Assembly (NCBI GenBank): GCA_947462335.1
Contig: OX381710.1
Span: forward strand, 744,001-808,000
Length of the DNA stretch: 64,000 bases
Origin: Harmothoe impar
Taxonomy: Eukaryota > Annelida > Polychaeta > Phyllodocida > Polynoidae
Direction of reading: 5' to 3'
The notes beneath the pieces are model-generated. The model was given only the letters and a program-made list of their open reading frames with translations, was not told where the DNA came from and did not search any database. The translations under genes and the position numbers were made by a program. Below, piece by piece: positions 53,851 to 63,000 of this stretch (the stretch's first letter is position 1; every line of letters starts with the position of its first letter).

Positions 53851-54581
53851 GAATTTGAAGGGTTCTGGATAGTTTCTGCAACTTTTGAGTTCACATTTTT
53901 GCCCTTTTCTAGGCAAATCACAGAAGTTACCATAGCAACCATGTAATGTGTTATTCAGCACACAATCTGACTACATGTGACTCATGCCCTGAATAGTGCA
54001 TGGTCTGTGCGGCAGAATGCATCTATAACCTGGAGAATTAGCAGCACTACAGCAGCACAGCGGCAGTAACATTAGTACAATAATACAAACCCATATGGAG
54101 TATCAGTGATATCAGATGGTGGCAGCCCCTCACCAGGGGCAGAAACTGCTGAGGTCTGCAGCAATACTGTAGTGACCTCTCTGTAAGGGCACGGCCATCT
54201 TTATATACCCGTGGGCAATGTGTGTTAATTTATGTGTGCAGTTTGATTTGAGGCTGGACCAAGAATCAGCCTGGAGATTGATGCTTCTACTAGAGATTTG
54301 AACTCTACAGAGAGGCCTTCTGATCACTCCATTGGCCGCAGAATTGATGTTCTTTTCACAACTCCTGTCTCGTAGACTCATATTCAGCATTCTGTAGCAG
54401 TCTGCAGCCACCTCCGCCCACACCCTGTCACCTCTCTATACCCACCGTAACACCTCTATCCCACACCCAGGTACCCCACCCTGACCCCCCACACCCCACC
54501 CTGACCCCCACACCCCCTCACCTCTCTATACCCTCCTAACACCTCTGTCCCACACCCAGACACCCCACCCTGACCACTCAC

Positions 54582-54613
54582 AGTCAGAGCCGGCACAGAG
54601 TCGTGAGATGAAG
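54582..54613 (-). CDS. Short exon candidate in duplication copy 2
   Basis: 32 bp between CTCCAACACAG and ACT|GTGAGT, reading SSHDSVPALT. A related block exists near 52030 in copy 1 with changed borders. Too short to identify. Confidence 0.25.
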
Positions 54614-54756
54614 CTGTGTTGGAGAGGTAAGGTGGGGTTGGAATCAATCATATAGCCATTGTAGCGGCACGGTTACCGCACACATCTCCCCAACCCCCCT
54701 TCCCCTTGTGAGGTTGACACATGGCTGTGTAAGGCCTGTGTAAGGGTCCCTCTTAC

Positions 54757-54828
54757 TGTCACCAACAGCAAATAGTACTCTCAAAGGCTGCACATTGTCT
54801 ATGTGTGGCATGTTGGGAACTGAAGCCT
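54757..54828 (-). CDS. Exon candidate in duplication copy 2
   Basis: 72 bp between CTTCATCATAACAG and GTGACA|GTAAGA, reading EASVPNMPHIDNVQPLRV then LFAVGD. The same exon start is found at 52.23 kb (acceptor lost) and 57.4 kb. No family recognised. Confidence 0.3.
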
Positions 54829-54870
54829 CTGTTATGATGAAGGAAGAGGAAACCTGACCAATTGCTCTCA

Positions 54871-55562
54871 CCCCTACATCTCCCCTTCACCTTCTGAGGT
54901 TCAAACATGGCCTGTGTCAGAGTATGCACTGTTTATTGGCCAGGTCCACAGAGTGGCCTAGCCATTAGGAGTGAGTGTTGGGTATGTAAGCTAAGTACTA
55001 GCTCATAGACCATAGGAACAAAGAGCATAGCGTCCACAACCCTCTATACCAGTGGTCCTCTAATCCTGCCTGCATAACTCAATGGGAGCTTTGGTCACAC
55101 TCTATCCTCACCCATGAAAACATACCTGCAATAGCTTTCTAAATCCCCAGAATGCACTGCTCATTCCGGTCTGGTGGGCACTGAACAGGTATCAACCACA
55201 CCTAGAGCAAATATTGGGATTAATGGTTGTGTATCACACCTGTATATCACACCTGAGGTGGACACCGACCTTGTTCCACTACCAGCTACTTTAGCAGTCC
55301 TAGAGACGCATTCAATGGTTGTGAGTTGGCCTCAAAGGGTTAACTACATGGTGAATGTCGTCTGCTATTTCCTATGCCGCTCTCTGCTACTTACCAGGCC
55401 ACCACAAGCCTCACACATACCGCTTTTGTCATTAGAAAGTCGAATGAGTGATCTAATTTTATTACAATACATTATTTCTCATTTATAACAGCAGAATAGT
55501 AATCTCCAGGAAAAACTGACCCACTTTGATAGGTCACATGCCTTATTTGATCAAATTCCAGG
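54871..55562. other. Unassigned sequence
   Basis: Nothing recognised. Confidence 0.5.
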
Positions 55563-55760
55563 CGAGCAGGTGAGTGTGGGCAAGCAGGTGGGTGTGGGCA
55601 AGCAGGTGGGTGTGGGCAAGCAGGTGGGTGCGGGCAAGCAGGTGGGTGTGGGCAAGCAGGTGGGTGCGGGCAAGCAGATGGGTGTGGGCAAGCAGGTGGG
55701 TGTGGGCAAGCAGGTGGGTGTGAGCAAGCAGGTGGTTGGGGGCAAGCAGGTGGCTGTGGG
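55563..55760. repeat. 18 bp tandem repeat with CAGGTG, about 11 copies
   Basis: Unit GCAAGCAGGTGGGTGTGG. Each unit has CAGGTG (E2-box) and GGGTGTGG (CACCC-type). A related degenerate block is at 55905-55965. Confidence 0.95.
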
Positions 55761-56130
55761 CATCGTGGCACGCCAGCCCGTAAATGCCGCCTTCTGTCTC
55801 GGCTAAAAAGCGAGTCGGTCGGAGTGTAAACTGCAGCGGCATGTATCTTTTTCGCCGTGTCTGTCGGCCACGGGCGGCCTGCGTTGCAGATGATTTTGGC
55901 TGTAGGTCAGCAGGTGGCTGTGGGAAAGCAGGTGGCTAGGGGCGAGCAGGTGGCTGTGGGCGTCAGTGCCAGGCAGCGTGTAGCCGCTGTTTTACATCTG
56001 GGCCAAAACGCGAGTCGATCGGAGCGTCAGCAGGGACACCATCGCCGTTTCCGTTTTGCAGTGTCGGTCAGCTGCGGGGCTGCGTGTGCTACGTGTCCAT
56101 GCCTTTGCTGTTGATCCCCTGTTGCCCCGC
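55761..56130. other. GC-rich duplicated spacer
   Basis: TCGGCTAAAAAGCGAGTCGG at about 55800 and GGGCCAAAACGCGAGTCGAT at about 56000 are diverged copies, each following a CAGGTG block, so the unit [CAGGTG block plus spacer] was duplicated. CpG-rich; no exon recognised. Confidence 0.5.
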
Positions 56131-56149
56131 CCCCTGTTCCCCCGCCCCC

Positions 56150-56870
56150 GTCCCCGGTCCCCCCTTCTCCGTTTATCCCCTTCTCCGTTCATCCGCTTTT
56201 CCGTTTATCCCGTTCTCCGTTTATCCCGTTCTCCGTTTATCCTCTTCTCCATTTATCCCCTTCTCCGTTTATCCCCTTCTCCATTTATCCCCTCCTCCGT
56301 TTACCCCCTTCTATGGTTTATCCCTTTCTCTGTTTATCCCATTCTCCCCTTCTCCGTTTATCCCCTTCTCCGTTTATCCCCTTCTCCGTTTATCCCCTTC
56401 TCCTGTTCTCCCTTTCTCCATTTATCCCGTTCTGCCTTTATCCCATTCTCCTGTTCTCCCTTTATCCCGTTCTCCATTTATCCCGTTCTCCCTTCATCCC
56501 TTCATCCCATTCTTCCTTTATCCCGTTCTCCCTTTATCCCATTCTTCCTTTATTCCGTTCTCCTTTTATCCCATTCTCCCTTTATCTCATTCTCCCTTTA
56601 TCCCGTTCTCCCTTTATCCCATTCTCCCTTTCTCCCATTCTCCCTTTATCAAGTTCTCCCTTTCTCCCGTTCTCCCTTTCTCCCATTCTCCCATTCTCCG
56701 TTTATCCCGTTTATCCTGTTATCCGTTTATCCCGTTCTCCCTTTCTCTCCGTTCTCCCATTTTCCGTTTATCCCGTTCTCCGTTTATCCCCGTTCTCTGT
56801 TTATCCCCGTTCTCCGTTTATCCAGTTCTCTGTTTATCCCCGTTCACCGTTTATCCCGTTCTCAATGCAA
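56150..56870. repeat. 15 bp pyrimidine-rich repeat
   Basis: Degenerate units TTCTCCGTTTATCCC and TTCTCCCTTTATCCC, about 45 copies, nearly pure pyrimidine on the plus strand. Long Ser/Pro/Phe-rich frames are artefacts of the 15 bp period. Confidence 0.95.
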
Positions 56871-57369
56871 GCCAGGTCGTCACAGGGCAGTGTTTGGTGG
56901 TGCTGCATTGCGGCCCTTAAAGGGAGGTGTTTATACACAAGGAGTCAACAGGCAGAGTTTCAGCTCCATAGGGCCATTATTTACCGAGTTACAGAAGAAA
57001 AGACATAAGAAAAGACTATTTGTTAAAATAATTCTAGGGCCATTTATTTACATATATATATTATGCACTTTTAAAAAGTGGCGTTTTCACCCAGGGCCCA
57101 TATTTCAGACGAGGAGTGAAAAGTCAATATGTAAATAACCATTGGTATATGTTGATCGGAAACAACCGTTTCTAAGGTCATGTGACCTTGCCTATCTTAT
57201 GTAATCAACATTTCACACTTAACTCTGTGTCACTAGATCTATAGTGGACCTGGTCCTCACACCTTTGGTGTGGTATTAACCAAATCAACTATCTCAAAAA
57301 AAAAAAATTCTCTTACTCAATCCTCAACCATAATCCTGATCCTGATTACTGATCCTCACCTTTGTACCC
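56871..57369. other. Unassigned sequence
   Basis: No recognised feature. Confidence 0.5.
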
Positions 57370-57470
57370 TCGTATGTGGCATTTTGGGAACTGAAGCCTC
57401 TGTTATGATGAAGGAAGCGGGTAACGTGACTAGATGTAGGTGTGGCGCTGCCTACAGCTCCAGTTAACCT
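57370..57470 (-). pseudogene. Third copy of the EASVP exon
   Basis: The minus strand has CTTCATCATAACAG followed by EASVPKMPHTRVQ and an in-frame GTGAGG. Acceptor intact; the rest of the duplicated unit is missing. Confidence 0.35.
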
Positions 57471-57489
57471 GCGTCCCACTCCACACTAA

Positions 57490-57737
57490 GCGGTCACCGG
57501 CCGCAGGCTGCTTCAGTGCTGTATTCGCTTTGTCGTCATGATGCACGAGTGCAGCACTGGTGTGTCAGTGCTGCATTTGAGCATCATGCAGACCCTTATT
57601 ACACTCCCGAAGGTTGACTATGATGCATGGATGCAGCCCTGATGTGTAGACTTGCCATGGCTGCATCCATGCATCATGACAACATGGGCCATACCAGGCA
57701 TATTGCATTAAACCCGACGCGGCCCTCAGAGGGTTAA
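57490..57737. mobile_element. CATGATGCA MITE copy, near complete
   Basis: Two hairpins (TCATGATGCACGAGTGCAGC / GCTGCATTTGAGCATCATG; ATGATGCATGGATGCAGC / GCTGCATCCATGCATCATG), ending GCGGCCCTCAGAGGGTTAA. Confidence 0.7.
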
Positions 57738-58243
57738 CGGCTACAGGCAGTGTTTAGTGATTAGTACAGCTATCTGGCTGTAGGTGGCGTGTCTGGGTCC
57801 CAGGGGAGGTGCCCCCTGGTGGTAGGGGAGTGTGTGAGGGGGGCAGGGTGTATCCTGTGTCGGGTAGTGCCGCGGGGTGTGGGCAGGGGGCGTGGGTGTA
57901 GCAGGGGTGCTACAGAGCACCAAGGTTATTGCCCTATATTGGATTACTGCCTGCCCCCGGTAGCTGGCCCACACCCGCCACACACCCGCCCCACACCCAC
58001 CCAACACCCGCCCCACACCCGCCCCACACCCGCCCCACACTCGGGGGTACTTGGGCATTCACCGGCCGCCAGAGGTGCTCCCACCTCCTGTACGTCATGT
58101 CTGACCTTGTCTCACTCACCGAGCTCTAGCCGACTGTCGGCCTCTGCTTTCTACATACAAACTCTGCCTCTTAGCCGCTACCGCACAGCAGTTAGCTTTC
58201 ATGCCTGTTTACCTGTCATGCCCTGCCCTGAGTGCCCTGCCCA
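57738..58243. other. Unassigned; CCCGCCCCACAC microsatellite at 57965-58045
   Basis: Five to six units of ACCCGCCCCAC. The rest is GC-rich sequence without a recognised exon. Confidence 0.5.
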
Positions 58244-58399
58244 ACTCTACCCTACCAAACGCTACCCTACCCTGCCTTACCCTGCCCTGTCTTACCCTAA
58301 ACTACCCTACCCTACCCTACCCTAAACTAAACTACCCTACCATAAAATAAACTACCCTACCCTAAACTTATTATAACTAAACTAAACTACCCTACCCTA
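58244..58399. repeat. CCCTA pentamer tract, left part
   Basis: CTACCCTACCCTA with interspersed AAACTAAACTA units. The complement is TAGGG, one base short of the animal telomere repeat TTAGGG. Confidence 0.9.
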
Positions 58400-59437
58400 A
58401 AATTATTAGAAAATTTATCCAAATTAGGTGTCGGAGGTCTTCTTCATGGTTGGATTTCCAACTACTTAAGAGTTAGAAAACAGTGTACTACAGCTAATGG
58501 TAAGAGGTCTAAGGAGGGTAATATGACATGTGGGGTCCCACAGGGGTCTATTTTGGGACCTACCCTTTTTTTGGTGTATATAAATGATTTGAGTAATGTT
58601 GTGAAAAACTGTAGTTTATACTTATACGCTGAAGATACGGTAGTATCAAAGACAGGACCTGACCTGAATAGCCTAACAAGTGATATGGAGGAGGATTTGG
58701 TGACTTTGGAAGCTTGGTTTATAAAGAATAAATTTACTTTAAATGCTAAAAAAACAAATTACGTAATTTTTGGACTTAGATGTAAATTAAAGGAGATTTG
58801 CCACCATTCCCTTCGATTTGGTAGGACTGTCATTGATAGGGTACAAAGTGTTAAGTACCTGGGTATAATCTTAGACCCTATTCTCAACTTCAATATGTAT
58901 GCAGAATGTGCGTATAAGAAAATTGTATTCAAGGTTTATCAGCTTGCTTTTCTGAAAGAGAATATGACATCACTTATCCGCATAAAAATGTATAAAACAA
59001 TGATTGTGCCTCATATGGACTATGGCGATATTTTTTATGCAATTGCTGGTAAATATATACTAGATAAGCTACAGGTGGCACAGAACAAAACATTAAGGAT
59101 GTGCCTAGGGGTAGATGCAAGATACCCAACTATCCTTGTACACCAGGAGGCTGAAATATCCTCACTAGCAGCCCGACGACAAATGCATATGGTGAATTTC
59201 ATGTACAAACAAAGGAGCAATATTGATATTGTAAATAGGAGAGAAGTATTTACAAGAGCACACGATGCTGTATTGTTTCTAACGATAAAGCCAAGAAATG
59301 AAACTGCCAGAAAAAGTCCTATATACAGAGGGGTATTACTTTGGAATGCTCTAGGTGTAAGCACTCGTAATTTTGAGTCATATGAAGAATTCAATCTGGA
59401 CAGGAAAAGGTGGCTGGGGAGTACTAATTATATGTAA
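58400..59437 (+). pseudogene. LINE reverse transcriptase fragment, CR1/Jockey-like
   Basis: An open frame of about 345 codons entering at the truncation (LLENLSKLGVGGLLHGWI) and ending at a stop at 59435-59437. Contains GVPQGSILGPTLFLVYINDL, the catalytic box as YAEDT in place of YADDT, the NAKKTNYVIFG thumb-side motif and VKYLGIILD. The C-terminal YRGVLLWNALGV matches the LINE tail. Lacks the N-terminal endonuclease. The Asp to Glu change in the metal-binding pair would be expected to impair activity. Clade assignment is approximate. Confidence 0.82.
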
Positions 59438-59954
59438 AAAAGGATACTTATAGATCCGGTTTGAAATAGTGTAATATACCCAAGTTATATTCATAATTAA
59501 TAACTACCGGTATGTATTGATTAACAGTCTATTTCTTATTAAGCGTTAATGATGAATGTATGTGAAAATTGTATAATGTCTTCTAAACAAATGCTGTAAA
59601 CAGGGAACTACCCATTCCTGACATCATCCTCAACCATAGTTTAAAAAAGTGTATTCGAGTTAAATACATGAGGATTCGTGATTAGTAGTGGAAATACAAT
59701 ATATTTTGAGATGTATATTTTAAAAACATATTATTGAACAAAACTTGTAAAAGTCAACCATCCATCAATGTATAATATTTGTGTTTATTATTCTGTAAAC
59801 ATTCATATGAAATATTGTTATAATTTATAATATATCAGCCATGTGATTTACAAGTATTTGCTGGTGATATATATTTTCGAGCTGTATAAGTTCTTTATGT
59901 TGCCAGGGTAAATAAACGAGAACGATGTATTTACATCTTCTCATACCAAAAAAA
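58400..59954 (+). mobile_element. 5'-truncated LINE inside the CCCTA tract
   Basis: Begins inside reverse transcriptase and ends, after a 500 bp AT-rich 3' region with AATAAA (about 59911), at an A-rich stretch directly joined to CCCTA repeats. This is the usual form of a 5'-truncated retrotransposed copy. No clear target-site duplication because both flanks are repeats. Confidence 0.75.
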
Positions 59955-60170
59955 CAACTAAACTACCCTACCCTACCATACCCTAAACTAAACTACCCTA
60001 CCCTACCCTAAACTAAACTACCCTACCCTACCCTACCCTACCCAAACCCTACCCTACCCTACCCTACCTACCCTACCCTACCCTTCAGTGTCCTACCCTA
60101 CCCTACCCTACCCTTCAGTGTCCTACCCTACCCTACCCTACCCTACCCTACCCTTCAGTGCCCTGCCCTG
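59955..60170. repeat. CCCTA pentamer tract, right part
   Basis: Continuation of the tract split by the LINE, including a duplicated CTTCAGTGTCCTACC block. Confidence 0.9.
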
Positions 60171-60620
60171 CTTTACCCTGCCCTGCCTTGGCTCCTTGCT
60201 CTGCCCTTACTTTGCCTAGATGTCCCCCACATTGCCCTTCATCCATTGGCTGTATTAGTTTCCAGCCCTGCCTTGACTCTTCAGCCCAGCTGTATCTCCT
60301 CGTTTTACCCTGCCCCCCCACCCCTCTGCAGCCCCCCCCCCCTCACACACCAGCGCCCTAATGTGTAGTTGCTGCCTTACAGTGGCAAGGAGCGGCACCT
60401 CCAGCTGACATGACATGTCTACCCAGCTTATCGACCCCTGCCTCTACCCCTATACATAGCCTAATAAGTGCCCCCTGCTATACATAGCATGTACTGGAGC
60501 TAGACCTGCACAGGGACATGCACCTTACATGGTTCTGTGCGATTGGGTGAGAAGTGGCACTATTTACATAAACTGTCGTTTTGTCTGAATGTAACATGAT
60601 TCCTGACTGAGTGATGGTCC
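60171..60620. other. C-rich then unassigned sequence
   Basis: No recognised feature. Confidence 0.5.
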
Positions 60621-61768
60621 GCAGCATGTGGCAGTACTGCCTGCCCCGGCCTCCACTCTCCCTACACTACTTACTGCCTGCCCCGGCCTCCACTCTCCCT
60701 ACACTACTTACTGCCTGCCCCGGCCTCCACTCTCCCTACACTACTTACTGCCTGCCCCGGCCTCCACTCTCCCTACACTACTCACTCCTGCCCCAGCCTC
60801 CACTCTCCCTACACTACTTACTGCCTGTCCCAGCCTCCACTCTCCCTACACTACTTACTGCCTGCCCCAGCCTCCACTCTCCCTACACTACTTACTGCCT
60901 GTCCCAGCCTCCACTCTCCCTACACTACCTACTGCCTGCCCCAGCCTCCACTCTCCCTACACTACTTACTGTCTGCCCCAGCCTCCACTCTCCCTACACT
61001 ACTTACTCCTGCCCCAGCCTCCACTCTCCCTACACTACTTACTCCTGCCCCAGCCTCCACTCTCCCTACACTACTTACTGCCTGCCCCGGCCTCCACTCT
61101 CCCTACACTACTTACTCCTGCCCCAGCCTCCACTCTCCCTACACTACTTACTCCTGCCCCAGCCTCCACTCTCCCTACACTACTTACTGTCTGCCCCAGC
61201 CTCCACTCTCCCTACACTACTCACTGCCTGCCCCAGCCTCCACTCTCCCTACACTACTTACTGCCTGCCCCAGCCTCCACTCTCCCTACACTACTTACTC
61301 CTGCCCCAGCCTCCACTCTCCCTACACTACTTACTGTCTGCCCCAGCCTCCACTCTCCCTACACTACTCACTGCCTGCCCCAGCCTCCACTCTCCCTACA
61401 CTACTTACTGTCTGCCCCAGCCTCCACTCTCCCTACACTACTTACTCCTGCCCCAGCCTCCACTCTCCCTACACTACTCACTCCTGCCCCAGCCTCCACT
61501 CTCCCTACACTACTTACTGCCCGCCCCAGCCTCCACTCTCCCTACACTACTTACTGCCTGCCCCAGCCTCCACTCTCCCTACACTACTTACTCCTGCCCC
61601 AGCCTCCACTCTCCCTACACTACTTACTCCTGCCCCAGCCTCCACTCTCCCTACACTACTTACTCCTGCCCCGGCCTCCACTCTCCCTACACTACTTACT
61701 CCTGCCCCAGCCTCCACTCTCCCTACACTACTCACTCCTGCCCCAGCCTCCACTCTCCCTACACTACT
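60621..61768. repeat. 36/37 bp tandem repeat, about 31 copies
   Basis: Unit CCTGCCCCAGCCTCCACTCT plus CCCTACACTACTTACT(G). Alternation of 36 and 37 bp units shifts the frame, yet all plus frames remain mostly open; the roughly 400-codon frames are not genes. Confidence 0.97.
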
Positions 61769-62071
61769 CCTGCAGGTTACTTCTGAGTAGACATACTGTT
61801 TATAACGCCCGTGTCTACATACTACTCACACAGCCCACCGTGTGTGAGTAGTACATGCATTTCTGTCCTCTCCTCTAAGATGGACATGTACACTTCTACA
61901 GTTGTAGAGCAGTTGGTTCATGTGGGATTCACATAAGGTGTTGAGTATGAAGCAGTGAATGTAGAGCTCCCACTGTTGCCATTGCTTACAGGCGGAGAGA
62001 TAGATCCATCTTCGGCTTTTAAGGGCCACATGGTGCTTCAATGTGCCGTATACACACCTACAAGGGACATA
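61769..62071. other. Unassigned sequence
   Basis: A half CATGATGCA-type terminus (TTAAGGGCCACATGGTGCTT) at about 62018. Confidence 0.45.
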
Positions 62072-62268
62072 CTGTAAACGTATTATATTTCGCGCTTTAC
62101 ATATTTTCACGGATTTCGCGGATTTTAAAATCCGCGAAAACATGTACAGAGCGAATATTTATCCAATATAGCTCTGTAACTACCATACATCAAATTAAGT
62201 CCCAGCGAAATTGTACTCTTCATCAAATCCGCAAAAATTTATACCAGCGAAAATATCTACGTTTACAG
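62072..62268. mobile_element. Mariner-type MITE, CGCGAAAATAT family, copy 4
   Basis: 197 bp, ends CTGTAAACGTATTATATTTC and ATATCTACGTTTACAG, TA on both sides. The interior has GGATTTTAAAATCC, a perfect palindrome flanked by CGCG. Confidence 0.8.
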
Positions 62269-62837
62269 TATCTAGCTAATATTCTACATTTCTGTTTTTT
62301 CACGGACACTACCTAAAATGTGAAATTAATCAACTGCCACAATATCTAATCTGCCTGCGGACCTTTGTACACACAATTTCTATCTCAGAATATAAACCCA
62401 ACCCCCCCCCCCCCCCCCACCGTCTTCCCACCCAGTATAGTTGGTCTATAAGGCCTCACAATTGGAATTAGATTAGAGTGGTAGATAACGTGGTTGGTGT
62501 CCTGCCAAGTCAGTATGTTGTACAGGGAGAGGGGTAACCTTTTAAGGACAGCATGCTGCCTCAGTGTGTCTAACCTGTACTATAAAACCTCACATATAGA
62601 TTGCCGGTGCGGCTTATAGGACAAAGTCATGGTGCGGCTTATACATTTTTGAATGTTTAATACAGTACTAAAGTCGCCATAATGAGACTCCTTGTGCGGC
62701 TTATAGGATGTTCCCAAAGTCTAGGTATGGCTGATACGCGAGTTAGGCTTATACCCGCGCAAGGTTTTGGGGTAGTCCGGTCAGCAGGGGGGGGGGATGC
62801 TCGGCCCTGCCAACTCAATCTGTCCTAGAAGTGAGGG
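62269..62837. other. Unassigned, with GCGGCTTATAGGA-type repeats
   Basis: 62575-62775 resembles 28040-28160 and the AAAACCTC MITE family. A poly-C run lies at about 62401-62418. No exon. Confidence 0.5.
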
Positions 62838-63000
62838 GGTTAGCCCTCTAAGGACGGCATGATGCCTCAAGGCGTCATGTTTATATGTCAGCATGATGCA
62901 CCAATGCAGCACAGGAGCGTATCAACCCCATATGGTCAGCATGATGCATGTTGGATGCAGTATGGCTCATGATGCATCCATGCATCATAACAACCCAAAA
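62838..63000. repeat. CATGATGCA hairpin family copy
   Basis: CTCTAAGGACGGCATGATGC, CAGCATGATGCACCAATGCA, and GATGCATCCATGCATCAT. Confidence 0.6.

Larger units (their letters stand above)
53430..54870. repeat. Segmental duplication, copy 2
   Basis: Collinear but diverged relative of 50040-52290. Its C-rich array is only about 165 bp (54425-54590). Confidence 0.7.

Noticed and set aside
55472..55842. Overlapping frames with CLPTPTCLP or GKQVGVGKQ repeats
   Set aside because: 18 bp repeat read on both strands; no domain outside the array.
56056..57138. 360-codon Ser/Pro/Phe-rich frame (SPFIPFSVYP)
   Set aside because: Result of the 15 bp pyrimidine repeat; all three plus frames look alike.
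58244..60170. True telomere
   Set aside because: The unit is CCCTA, not CCCTAA, is degenerate, and has non-telomeric sequence on both sides.
60611..61851. 391- and 407-codon Leu/Pro-rich frames
   Set aside because: Frames of the 36/37 bp repeat; overlapping equivalents exist in other frames.
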